From: Spyradomonas excrementavium | Lineage (GTDB): Bacteria; Cyanobacteriota; Vampirovibrionia; Gastranaerophilales; Gastranaerophilaceae | Assembly: GCA_018714005.1 (NCBI GenBank) | Contig: DVOA01000004.1 | Coordinates: 1 to 48,462 of the forward strand | DNA: 48,462 nt | Direction: 5' to 3' | In this document: one piece after another, positions 41,485 through 48,462 of the stretch | How positions within the stretch are numbered: the stretch's first letter is position 1 | Layout: every line of letters starts with the position of its first letter | Made by a program: the position numbers and the translations under genes | The notes under the pieces: model-generated | Databases searched by the model: none | What the model was told of the DNA's origin: nothing | What the model saw: the letters and a program-made list of their open reading frames with translations, nothing else

Positions 41485-42077
41485 TTTACTTTACTGAAAA
41501 ACTGTTCGGTGATTATCTGTGAATATTTTCCGCCCTCTGCTGCGGAAAGCAGAATTTTTGAATGCTGTTCTTTGTCCTCGGCAACACCGATGATTCCCTC
41601 AATGTGCTTCATCGGCAGGTTTGTGACATCGGCTTTGTATTTTACGTAGGGGATTGTCTGGCCCATTGAGTGGAATTTTCCTTGCTTTGTAATTTCAAAA
41701 TTTTCAAGCCTGATGTATTGATAAGCCAGTTTTTCGTTCAATCCGTCGAGTTTTTTCTTTATGCTTCCGTCAGCAAAATCTTTTTTGGTCAAAAGCGTTG
41801 ATTTTGAGGGATTTAAGACCGCCAGTTTTTGTCCGGAGGCTTTGTGTTCCGCGAGCACGCCTTTGTAGCCCAGAAGATTGGCTGTTCTGTCGATTTCGTA
41901 TTCGTCTGGGATTTTTGTAAAATCCGCAACGCTCATACTTTTCGCGATGAGCTCATCTTGCGACGGTTTTTCAAAAAAATGGAAATTTTTAAACAATTCC
42001 ATCCCGCCCAGCGCCTTGAACCCGATGATTGCGAGCACAACTATTGCAACTTTTATTATAAATTTTAAACAGCCCAT
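41481..42077 (-). CDS. Membrane-anchored hypothetical protein
   Basis: A 198-aa protein with one N-terminal membrane segment (residues 5-24, KFIIKVAIVVLAIIGFKALGG) and a soluble remainder. The latter contains PSQDELIAKSMSVADFTKIP, a beta-rich part and ITEQFFSKVK at the end. No recognised motif. Sits between purB (3 bp away) and ribD (four-base overlap), so it is co-transcribed but not obviously linked in pathway. Function unknown. Confidence 0.72.
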   Translation of the reverse strand: MGCLKFIIKVAIVVLAIIGFKALGGMELFKNFHFFEKPSQDELIAKSMSVADFTKIPDEYEIDRTANLLGYKGVLAEHKASGQKLAVLNPSKSTLLTKKDFADGSIKKKLDGLNEKLAYQYIRLENFEITKQGKFHSMGQTIPYVKYKADVTNLPMKHIEGIIGVAEDKEQHSKILLSAAEGGKYSQIITEQFFSKVK

Positions 42078-42080
42078 TTT

Positions 42081-43382
42081 TTACCCCCGCAAATCAAATC
42101 TTTCGTAAATTGCGTCAATATTTCTCAAATAATAGCCCGAATCAAAACAATTTTCAATTTCGTTTTCGGTCAAAATCTGCATAATTTCGTTATCATTAAG
42201 TAAATTTTGCTTGAAATTGCCCTGCGGTTCGTTAAAAGCGCTCAAGGCGTTTTTTTGCACAAGCGCATAGGCGTTTTCCCTTGAAATTCCTTTCTTTGTC
42301 AGCTCCAGCAAAACCCTTTGCGAAAAAACGATTCCGCCGAAAAGATTTGCGTTTTTCTGCATATTTTCTTTGTGCACAACAAGCCCTGAAACCAGCCTGT
42401 TAAAGCGATTCAGCATATAATCAACGAGAATTGTCGAATCAGGGAAAATAATCCGCTCCGCAGAGCTGTGCGAGATGTCGCGTTCGTGCCAGAGTGCAAT
42501 ATTTTCTAAAGAGGCCTGTGCGTTGGCTTTCACGACCCTTGCCAGCCCTGAAAGATTTTCGCCTGAAATCGGATTTTTCTTATGAGGCATTGCGGATGAG
42601 CCTTTTTGCCCTTTTTTGAACGCCTCTTCGACCTCAAGCACCTCGGTTCTTTGCAAATGCCTTAATTCAACGGCGCACTGCTCAATTGCAGAGGCAATCA
42701 GCGCCAGCGAAACCATAAAATTTGCGTGATAATCGCGTGCAATCACCTGTGTGGAGATTTTTGCAGGCTTTAGACCGAGTTTTTTACAGGTTATTTCTTC
42801 GATTTTCGGGGAAATATTGCTGTAAGTCCCCACCGGGCCGGAAATTTGCCCTACTGCGATTTCGTCGAGCGCGATTTCAAATCTTTTTTTCATTCTCTGG
42901 AAAATATCAAGCCAGTTGAGCATTTTCACGCCAAAAGTCATCGGTTCTGCGTGGACTCCGTGCGAACGGCCGATACAGATTGTGTTTTTGTGCTCAATTG
43001 CCTTGTTTTTCATGGTTTTTATGAGGTTATCCAAATCCTCAAGGATAATTTTCCCCGCTTCTTGAATTTGCAGCGCAAAAGCCGTATCAATTACGTCGGA
43101 GCTGGTCATTCCCATGTGCACGTATCTTGAGGATTCGCCGATGTTTTCGTTGACGTTGGTTAAAAACGCAATTACGTCGTGATTTACTTCTTTTTCGATT
43201 TCGTCGATTCGTTTTACGTCGAATTTTGCTCTGTTTTTTATTTCACAAAGCGCATTGTCAGGGATTTCGCCCATTTCGTTGTAAGCCTCGCAAACAGCGA
43301 GTTCAACTTTCAAATAGTGCGCAAATTTTGTTTCAAGCTCCCAAATATTTTTCATTTCCGGCAAAGAATAACGCTCAATCAT
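42081..43382 (-). CDS. purB: Adenylosuccinate lyase
   Basis: A 433-aa aspartase/fumarase superfamily enzyme with two roles in purine synthesis: SAICAR to AICAR, and adenylosuccinate to AMP. Seen: MTSSDVIDTA, GRSHGVHAEPMTFG with the active-site His, and GSSAMPHKKNPISGENLSG with the catalytic Ser loop. Length is typical. ATG after AAGGTG. First gene of the purB - hypothetical - ribD run. Confidence 0.97.
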   Translation of the reverse strand: MIERYSLPEMKNIWELETKFAHYLKVELAVCEAYNEMGEIPDNALCEIKNRAKFDVKRIDEIEKEVNHDVIAFLTNVNENIGESSRYVHMGMTSSDVIDTAFALQIQEAGKIILEDLDNLIKTMKNKAIEHKNTICIGRSHGVHAEPMTFGVKMLNWLDIFQRMKKRFEIALDEIAVGQISGPVGTYSNISPKIEEITCKKLGLKPAKISTQVIARDYHANFMVSLALIASAIEQCAVELRHLQRTEVLEVEEAFKKGQKGSSAMPHKKNPISGENLSGLARVVKANAQASLENIALWHERDISHSSAERIIFPDSTILVDYMLNRFNRLVSGLVVHKENMQKNANLFGGIVFSQRVLLELTKKGISRENAYALVQKNALSAFNEPQGNFKQNLLNDNEIMQILTENEIENCFDSGYYLRNIDAIYERFDLRG

Positions 43383-43393
43383 AAATGCACCTT

Positions 43394-43416
43394 GATTAAT
43401 TTCTTACGAATTAATC
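43394..43416 (-). promoter_or_regulatory. Inverted repeat upstream of purB
   Basis: GATTAAT-9 nt-ATTAATC just before the purB ATG, positioned between promoter and start. A candidate operator or leader hairpin; no regulator identified. Confidence 0.3.
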
Positions 43417-43435
43417 ATAACATAAATTGTCCGAG

Positions 43436-43518
43436 AAAAGTTCGTTCTAAGGAACACTCTGCCGAGCAAAAGGTGACAAATGTCACGTTTTGCGAGAGGA
43501 AGACGTGAACGAACTTTT
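43436..43518. repeat. Palindrome with nested CTCT...AGAG hairpin
   Basis: Outer arms 43436-43447 and 43507-43518 (AAAAGTTCGTTC / GAACGAACTTTT) are exact. Inside, 43457-43498 forms CTCTGCCGA-GCAAAA-g-GTGACA-aa-TGTCAC-g-TTTTGC-g-AGAG. Part of a 387-bp gene-free stretch (43383-43769) made mainly of palindromes plus a terminator. Confidence 0.8.
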
Positions 43519-43536
43519 TGAGTGACGCTTAGAAAA

Positions 43537-43628
43537 GGTGAGCCTTGGGCGGTTCGCACTCTGCCGAACAAAACGATTAAATATCGTTTTGTGAGAGGTA
43601 AGAATCGACTAAGGCGACACTAGATTAG
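43537..43628. repeat. Family C palindrome with inserted hairpin
   Basis: Outer arms 43542-43555 and 43602-43615 (GCCTTGGGCGGTTC / GAATCGACTAAGGC) pair with two wobbles and one mismatch, flanked by AAAAGGTGA and ACACTAGATTAG, as in 18901-18949. The loop holds CTCTGCCGA-ACAAAACGAT-taaat-ATCGTTTTGT-gAGAG (43559-43597), absent from the other copy. Confidence 0.8.
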
Positions 43629-43722
43629 ATTCAGGGCGATAGTTCTTCGGAAAAATTGAAATTTTCAAAATAGTCCTTGAAAAAACGGACTTTTTGCGCT
43701 TTGCGCGGTGAATGGCGTGTAA

Positions 43723-43750
43723 AAAAGCCCCCCGAAACCCGGGAGGCTTT
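43723..43750. terminator. Intrinsic terminator after tsf
   Basis: AAAGCCCCCC-gaaa-CCCGGGAGGCTTT; on the minus strand AAAGCCTCCC...GGGGGGCTTTTTT, a stem with wobble and a T-run 20 bp after the tsf stop. Confidence 0.8.
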
Positions 43751-43769
43751 AAAAATTTGCTTATTTGAA

Positions 43770-44642
43770 CTAGTTTCCGGCCATCTGGCTTGCAACTTCT
43801 TCAGCAAAATTGTCCTGTCTTTTTTCAAGACCTTCACCCAGCACGTAGCGGATGAAACATTTAATGTTCAATTTGCCTTCGACAAGCTGAGCAACAGTCT
43901 GGTCGGGGTTTTTAACGAACGGCTGTTCAAGAAGACATCTGGAAGCCATAAGTTTGTTGATTCTGCCTTCAACGATTTTAGCTCTGATGTTTTCAGGCTT
44001 TTTAGCCAAATCTTCTTTGCCCATTTCGATTCTTGTTTCTTCGTCAATCACGGATTGCGGAATTTCTTCTCTTGAAACGAATTCAGGAGCGTTTGAAGCG
44101 ATATGGAGGCAGATATCTTTTTCCATAGCTTCGTCAGCGCAGTCAGTGTTTAACAAAACGCCGATTTTGCCGTTGTGGATGTAAGTTGCAGGGTTGCCTT
44201 CAACGATATCAAATCTTCTTACAGTGATTTTTTCGCCGATTGTTGCAACTTTTTCTTTGATAATGTCTTCAATTTTCTTGCCGCAGCCGCAAACCTGGCA
44301 GGTTGAAGCCAAAAGTTCTTCAACATTGGCGGGTTTTACTGCAACAACCTGTTTTGCAAGGTTTTTTACAAGTGTTTTGAATTCTTCGTTTTTCGCAACG
44401 AAGTCTGTTTCGCAGTTTACTTCGATTAAAGCGCCAACGCCGTTTTCAATGTAAGAATCAACAAGGCCTTCGGCTGCGATTCTGCCCATTTTCTTTTCAG
44501 CAGAGGCGATACCTTTCTGGCGGAGGAATTCCATTGCTTTTTCCATGTCGCCGTTATTTTCAACGAGTGCTTTTTTAGCATCAAGAATGCCTGCACCGGT
44601 TTTTTCTCTAAGCTCTTTTACCATAGAAGCGGATATTTCCAT
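43770..44642 (-). CDS. tsf: Elongation factor Ts
   Basis: A 290-aa nucleotide-exchange factor for EF-Tu. The N-terminal UBA-like part reads SASMVKELREKTGAGILDAK and ALVENNGDMEKAMEFLRQKG; the core has EVNCETDFVAKNEEFKTL with the Asp-Phe intrusion motif. The C-terminal FVKNPDQTVAQLV and CFIRYVLGEGLEKRQ follow. A Cys-rich CQVCGCGKK insert in the core is unusual. ATG at 44642; 62 bp after rpsB, with which it forms the common rpsB-tsf operon. Confidence 0.97.
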   Translation of the reverse strand: MEISASMVKELREKTGAGILDAKKALVENNGDMEKAMEFLRQKGIASAEKKMGRIAAEGLVDSYIENGVGALIEVNCETDFVAKNEEFKTLVKNLAKQVVAVKPANVEELLASTCQVCGCGKKIEDIIKEKVATIGEKITVRRFDIVEGNPATYIHNGKIGVLLNTDCADEAMEKDICLHIASNAPEFVSREEIPQSVIDEETRIEMGKEDLAKKPENIRAKIVEGRINKLMASRCLLEQPFVKNPDQTVAQLVEGKLNIKCFIRYVLGEGLEKRQDNFAEEVASQMAGN

Positions 44643-44704
44643 CGGTAGTTCCTTTCTGTTAAATTCCGGCGGGATGAACCGCCGGACAAATTATACTAAT
44701 TCTA

Positions 44705-45484
44705 TTAAGCGTCAGCGCCGACTTCCTGCGCGGGAGCTTCTTCAACTCCGGCATCTTTAGCTTCGATTTTTTCAGCTTTTGCGCCGGCAGCTTTGTTTTC
44801 TTTAAGCTGTTTGCCTTCAAGCGCCGCATCAGCGAGTTTTGAAGCGATAAGTCTGATAGAACGGATTGCATCGTCGTTTCCGGGGATGATGAAGTCGATT
44901 CCGTCAGGATCTGCGTTTGTGTCAGCGAGGCAGATTACAGGGATGTGCAATTTGTTTGCTTCTGCAATCGCAATGTCTTCTTTTTTCTGGTCAACAACAA
45001 AGATAAGGTCGGGCATTCCGCGCATTTCTTTGATACCGCCTAAAGTTTTGCTCAATTTGTCGAGTTTTCTCATCATTTGTGCAACTTCTTTTTTCGGTAA
45101 TTTTTCAATGTGACCGGAATTTACAAATTCTTCGATTTCTCTTAATTTGTTGATTCTGGTGCGGATTGTTTCAAAGTTAGTCAGCATACCGCCGAGCCAT
45201 CTTCTGTTGATGTAGAATTGACCGCATCTTTTTGCTTCTTCAGCAACAACGTCGGTTGCCTGTTTTTTTGTACCTACAAAAACGATGTTTTTTCCGCGTG
45301 CTGCGAATTCTCTGACGATGTTGTAGGCTTCGTCGAGTTTATCAGATGTTTTTCTGAGGTCTAAAACGTAAATACCGTTTCTTGCACCGTAGATATACGG
45401 TTTCATTTTGGGGTTCCATCTTTGTGTCTGGTGTCCGAAGTGGACGCCTGCTTCGAGCAATTCAATCATAGTTGCTGCTGGCAT
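44705..45484 (-). CDS. rpsB: Small ribosomal subunit protein uS2
   Basis: A 259-aa protein starting MPAATMIELLEAGVHFGHQT at 45484, chosen because AGGAG lies 8 nt upstream and the family begins there; the frame is open a little further upstream. Seen: RNGIYVLDLRKT, FVGTKKQA, RWLGGMLTNF, PDLIFVVDQKKEDIAIAEAN, PVICLADTNADPDGIDFIIPGND. An Ala/Lys/Glu-rich tail of about 35 residues is added beyond the usual end. S2 binds late to the 30S head and helps hold S1. Operon with tsf. Confidence 0.98.
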   Translation of the reverse strand: MPAATMIELLEAGVHFGHQTQRWNPKMKPYIYGARNGIYVLDLRKTSDKLDEAYNIVREFAARGKNIVFVGTKKQATDVVAEEAKRCGQFYINRRWLGGMLTNFETIRTRINKLREIEEFVNSGHIEKLPKKEVAQMMRKLDKLSKTLGGIKEMRGMPDLIFVVDQKKEDIAIAEANKLHIPVICLADTNADPDGIDFIIPGNDDAIRSIRLIASKLADAALEGKQLKENKAAGAKAEKIEAKDAGVEEAPAQEVGADA

Positions 45485-45820
45485 AGTTTTTTCTCCTTTG
45501 ACTGCGGATTTTTTCCTACTGGGGCGCAAAAACACCGTTTTCAGTGAAAATCCAGTTTTTGTACTAACTGCGGTTCAGTTTTCCCATCCATTCGGGGGGT
45601 GGGGGCAAAAATCGCCTGAATCCGGCTTTTTCTGCGGGCCCCTGGACTAAAGCTCTTTTACTTTTCGCTTTATCGTACTTGCTGACCAATAACATCGTAC
45701 ATTAAACATGAAAAACATCAAATAGTACGGGCTTTTTTGTAAAGAAAGGTTTTGAAAAATCTTTATTATGAACCAACAATTGAAGAAATTCCCTTTTCCC
45801 CGCGCAGCCGCGGAAAAAAC
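45485..45820 (-). other. rpsB leader region
   Basis: A 336-bp stretch without a gene. On the minus strand it would hold the rpsB-tsf promoter (a weak TTGATG and TACGAT pair near 45715-45690) and a G/C-rich leader with GGGGC...GCCCC ends that can fold. S2 represses its own operon through leader RNA in some bacteria; no known S2-leader motif is recognised here. The plus strand shows nothing convincing. Confidence 0.35.
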
Positions 45821-46000
45821 TTAAATTTCCTCAAATTTTTGATAAAATTCCTCTTTTTCCCGCACAAAAATCAGCTCGGGGTAGTCAGGACGGCGATAAA
45901 GAACCATTGTCTGGTGGTCATTGGCGTTTGTGCAGTTTATAACGTCGTCACGCACCATAATATAAGGATTTCCGGTTTTTAAATGTCTGAATTTTCGCAT
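45821..46000 (-). CDS. DUF1653-like small protein
   Basis: A 59-aa protein MRKFRHLKTGNPYIMVRDDV..., with NANDHQTMVLYRRPDYPELI and VREKEEFYQKFEEI. The pattern RHxKxGxxYxVxxxxxxxxxxxxxVxYxxxxxxxxxxVRxxxxF fits DUF1653, a small SH3-like family of unknown function often near or within larger proteins. AGAGGG lies 4 nt before ATG. It starts 11 bp after the histidine phosphatase stop, so it is co-transcribed. Role unknown. Confidence 0.75.
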   Translation of the reverse strand: MRKFRHLKTGNPYIMVRDDVINCTNANDHQTMVLYRRPDYPELIFVREKEEFYQKFEEI

Positions 46001-46011
46001 AAGCCCTCTTT

Positions 46012-46644
46012 TTATAGAAGATTGATCGGCAAATAACCCGAATAAACCAGGCTTTTCCAGGATTTGTAATAGTTAATCTGCGAAGCGCTGCCTGTGGGGA
46101 TGAAAACCCTGTTCTGGTTCTGGATGGGGATTTGGAGTGCACTTCTGATTGCTGCTTTGATGATGTCGGGGTGCGTTACGATGATTATTCTGCGTGTGAT
46201 GTTTTCTTCGACGATTTTTTCAAGGAAATTTTCAACCCGTACATTCAAATCCTTCAAAGATTCTCCGTCCTGCTGGACAAAATTCTCAGAATCCTGATGA
46301 TACATCTCGAGCTCGTCCGGATATTTTTCTTCAATCTGGTCATAGCTCAAACCGTTCCAGATTCCGGCTTTTTTGTTCGGAAGATTATCAAGAATTTCAA
46401 AATCTTTCTGATAAGCTTTTGCAATAATGCTGGCGGTCTGAATACAACGCTGGGCAGCGCTTGTGTAGATTTTATCAACGCGCGGCGAGCGGTAAATTAT
46501 CCATTTTGCAATATTTTCCGCTTCTTCCTTGCCTTTGTCGTTGAGCGGCGGATATGCGTCGTTATCGCAAAGACGGTTTTCTTCTGTATAAATGGTTGAA
46601 CCGTGGCTTATGAAAGTGATTTTGCATTTTCTTTTAAATAACAT
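46012..46644 (-). CDS. Histidine phosphatase superfamily protein (phosphoglycerate mutase-like)
   Basis: A 210-aa protein with the phospho-histidine motif as ISHGST (usual RHGET), so the catalytic His and Gly are kept but the Arg before His is Ser. Downstream Arg is in AAQRCIQTA (R in the TSAAQR step), and the second His is in VTHPDII. The core order PPLNDKGKEEAENIAKW, YTSAAQRCIQTASII, KAGIWNGLS and GESLKDLNVRV fits the family. Substrate unknown: cobalamin/alpha-ribazole phosphatase and sugar phosphatases are options. Upstream of the DUF1653-like gene. Confidence 0.88.
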   Translation of the reverse strand: MLFKRKCKITFISHGSTIYTEENRLCDNDAYPPLNDKGKEEAENIAKWIIYRSPRVDKIYTSAAQRCIQTASIIAKAYQKDFEILDNLPNKKAGIWNGLSYDQIEEKYPDELEMYHQDSENFVQQDGESLKDLNVRVENFLEKIVEENITRRIIIVTHPDIIKAAIRSALQIPIQNQNRVFIPTGSASQINYYKSWKSLVYSGYLPINLL

Positions 46645-46718
46645 GGGTCAGAATCCTTTTTTATTATAAATATCGGAATTTTCTATTAATATTTTAACAG
46701 TTTTTTCTAAATTAATAC

Positions 46719-46749
46719 AAAAGACCGAGATTTTAAACCCCGGTCTTTT
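46719..46749 (-). terminator. Intrinsic terminator after the SLH gene
   Basis: AAAAGACCG...CGGTCTTTT with inner loop; A-run and T-run on both sides, 24 bp after the SLH stop on the minus strand. Confidence 0.88.
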
Positions 46750-46772
46750 ATAATTTTTAAGTTTAGCTCGGT

Positions 46773-47930
46773 TTATTCAACAATCCAGCCGTTTGTAAGG
46801 TCGATTCTGATAGGTTTTGTCAGCTGAACGTTTACAACCTGTCCGTTTTTGTAGATAACTTTTGAGCCGACAAACAATCTCTGGAAGAAAGTTTTCCAGA
46901 ATGCTTTGAGCTGAGTATCTTCAAGAACTATGCCAGCAAACGTAGCGCCGTCAGGATTTTTTTCGGTTACGATGGATTTTGTATCCATGCAGAGTTTTCC
47001 ATCTCTGAAGAAAGGTCTTCCGATTTTGACATCGGTTACGCTGCCGGTAATCGGGCTGTTTTCTACAATCAAAAGATATTTTTCTTTTGTAATAAGATTT
47101 TTCGGTAATTTTGAAAGGAATTTGTCGCCTACCTGTGCGGTCTGGCTGGAAATCTGGTCGTTGCAGACGATAACAGGAATAATTGAGCCTGCCGGGATGG
47201 TCGCCATGTAGTTTTGAACTGAAGCGTCCTGAATTACAATACCCTCGCCTTTTCTGGGCTCCATAACCTTTTTCAGCTTTTCGTTGGGGTTGAGTTTTGC
47301 CTGTTCAAGCATTCTCATAAGGAAAGACGCAACTTCTGCTCTGTTTGCGGGCATATCTGCGTTGAGTTTTCCGGGTGCACCGGGAGAAGGTACAATCATG
47401 CCGAGAACTTCGGCTTTTCCTGATGCAATGATGAGCCAGTAGGGGAGCTCTTTGTAATCTGTATATGAATTTTCAAGAATTTCTTCTGCTTTTGTTTTTG
47501 AAAGTTCTTGCGTGGTCAGGGCATTTACAATAACAGCGATTGTTTGTCCTCTGGAAACGCTGCCTTCGGGGTTAAATGAACCGTCGGGATTGCCTTTTAA
47601 AAGGTCAAACATAACGCCTCTTTGTACCATTTCCCACGCCCAGTGATTTTCGTCAAAATCAGTGAATTTTGCGATTTCGGTGATTTTAGCGTTTTGCTGC
47701 CCGAGAGCTTTTATTGCCATTGTCGCAAATTCTGCGCGTGTAACCTTTATATCGGGGCGGTATGAACCGTCGGGGTAGCCAACAACAACGCCAAAATCGG
47801 TCAATTGCTGAATATCTTTGTACGCCCAGTGGTCTTTGGGCATATCGGTGTATTCTTTTGCCATTGCACAAGTGCAGGACAGCCCGACCAGCGCTGTAAG
47901 TACAATCAAATTAGAAAGCAGTTTTTTCAT
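46773..47930 (-). CDS. S-layer homology (SLH) domain envelope protein
   Basis: A 385-aa protein from ATG 47930, chosen because AAGGAG lies 7 nt upstream and a signal peptide follows at once (MKKLLSNLIVLTALVGLSCT, cleaved about residue 24). Three SLH-like repeats: YTDMPKDHWAYKDIQQLTDF...YPDGSYRPD; FTDFDENHWAWEMVQRG...NPDGSFNPE; YTDYKELPYWLIIASGKAEV. SLH domains bind pyruvylated cell-wall polymer or peptidoglycan. The C-terminal half (about 230-385) is beta-rich, no recognised family. In cyanobacteria SLH proteins may form outer-membrane porins, but no beta-barrel is obvious. Likely abundant envelope anchor. Confidence 0.88.
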   Translation of the reverse strand: MKKLLSNLIVLTALVGLSCTCAMAKEYTDMPKDHWAYKDIQQLTDFGVVVGYPDGSYRPDIKVTRAEFATMAIKALGQQNAKITEIAKFTDFDENHWAWEMVQRGVMFDLLKGNPDGSFNPEGSVSRGQTIAVIVNALTTQELSKTKAEEILENSYTDYKELPYWLIIASGKAEVLGMIVPSPGAPGKLNADMPANRAEVASFLMRMLEQAKLNPNEKLKKVMEPRKGEGIVIQDASVQNYMATIPAGSIIPVIVCNDQISSQTAQVGDKFLSKLPKNLITKEKYLLIVENSPITGSVTDVKIGRPFFRDGKLCMDTKSIVTEKNPDGATFAGIVLEDTQLKAFWKTFFQRLFVGSKVIYKNGQVVNVQLTKPIRIDLTNGWIVE

Positions 47931-48013
47931 CTTGTTCTCCTTATTTTGTAAAATTATTCTACTTGAGAAACAAGCTGCATGCAAGTATTTGTAAAGTATT
48001 GCATACGAAACGC

Positions 48014-48462
48014 TCAGGCATTTTTTGTTTCATGGTTTTTCTTGAAATTTTTGTTGAATTTTTCAACATTTTCAAGTGCGGGCGCAACTGCCTTTTGGAT
48101 AATGTATTTGTGGACAAAATGGTCAATCGGAATCGCAAGGCAAGCCAGTGCAGCGAATCCGCCGGCTGTTTTCAGCCATCCGAGGCGCATTTCTCTTGTT
48201 TTCAAAAGAGGCCGCAGCGCGTCACGTGCAATTTTAACCTTTTTAGTGTGCTCAATGATTGCTTTTTGCGATTCCGGATTTTTCATAAGCTCCTCAAGCA
48301 AAGCAGAGCAGGCTTTGTTGTCTTTTAGCAGGACTTTGAGGCTGTCACCGCTGTATTTTTTAATGATTTCAGCTTCAAGCGGCTTCATTGCCGGATTGTA
48401 GCTGTTTAAAATCTTTTTCAATACAAAAGACGGGTTCTCTTTTATGAGTTCCTGAACTTTAA
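48014..48462 (-). CDS. Hypothetical protein with membrane segment (partial, cut by window end)
   Basis: The reading frame runs open to the right edge, so the start is outside the window; a TTG at 48421 is probably internal. Visible part: helical QELIKENPSFVLKKILNSYN, ...LKTREMRLGWLKTAGGFAALACLAIPID with one membrane segment near the last third, and HFVHKYIIQKAVAPALENVEKFNK at the end. No known family. Envelope location likely. It lies 83 bp upstream of the SLH gene on the same strand. Confidence 0.7.
   Translation of the reverse strand, partial: KVQELIKENPSFVLKKILNSYNPAMKPLEAEIIKKYSGDSLKVLLKDNKACSALLEELMKNPESQKAIIEHTKKVKIARDALRPLLKTREMRLGWLKTAGGFAALACLAIPIDHFVHKYIIQKAVAPALENVEKFNKNFKKNHETKNA

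Noticed and set aside
47981..48015. Degenerate copy of the family A inner hairpin
   Set aside because: Shares only AGTATTGC(A/G)TACGAA; no closing stem, could be chance.

Overview
The window is a gene-dense bacterial chromosome segment of about 48 kb, roughly 40-45% G+C by eye, with mostly housekeeping genes on both strands. Several points suggest a non-photosynthetic relative of Cyanobacteria (Melainabacteria/Vampirovibrionia, order Gastranaerophilales). Two large proteins carry short PSFSG / NPSFGD motifs near the N-terminus of the kind I associate with that group, and there are also an SLH-domain envelope protein, a NarL-type regulator and a korDABC 2-oxoacid:ferredoxin oxidoreductase. This placement is inference from memory of the families, not a search result.

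Layout. 0-6.7 kb: end of a dicarboxylate-type symporter, a giant GH13-like protein, then priA and a PC4-like ssDNA-binding protein. 6.7-7.4 kb: palindromes around an orphan small gene. 7.4-11.5 kb (minus): glmS, a 53-aa coupled ORF, a TPM protein, a nucleotidyltransferase-like protein and LemA. 11.7-15.3 kb: a 52-aa small protein, a membrane protein plus miaA, and a leuA-type synthase. 15.4-17.5 kb: a tRNA cluster (Pro, Gly, Cys, Val) with very unusual repetitive leaders. 17.6-23.5 kb: class II photolyase, a HEAT-like protein, an orphan oligopeptide ABC ATPase, a Memo-AMMECR1 fusion, a GNAT protein and L31. 23.7-31.7 kb: proS, an AsmA-like protein, purine nucleoside phosphorylase and korDABC. 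31.8-39.2 kb: a zinc-ribbon/P-loop/TPR protein, a NarL regulator, a zinc-ribbon and membrane protein pair, a PHP phosphoesterase and a lineage-type hypothetical protein. 39.4-43.4 kb: ROK glucokinase, ribD, an anchored hypothetical and purB. 43.4-48.5 kb: palindromes, tsf, rpsB, a DUF1653-like protein, a histidine phosphatase, an SLH protein and a gene cut by the window edge.

The most unusual content is not protein coding. Three of the four tRNA genes (Pro, Gly, Val) have leaders with an upstream direct copy of the tRNA 5' end and an inverted copy of an internal tRNA segment (D-arm or anticodon arm). The leader RNA could therefore pair with the tRNA it precedes. In Val the unit is tandemly repeated with an exact 91-bp period; in Pro and Val a promoter-like sequence lies upstream of the repeats, so they should be transcribed. 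A small nested hairpin module with CTCT...AGAG feet in the Pro leader recurs inside palindromes near purB/tsf. Several dispersed palindrome families fill the other long gaps, and two copies of one family show compensatory stem changes. These may be template-switch scars, mobile palindromes or a pre-tRNA control device; the sequence alone does not decide.

The recognisable metabolism is anaerobic or fermentative in flavour (ferredoxin-linked 2-oxoacid oxidation), with alpha-glucan and amino-sugar handling (GH13-like protein, ROK kinase, GlmS) and purine, riboflavin and branched-chain amino acid functions.
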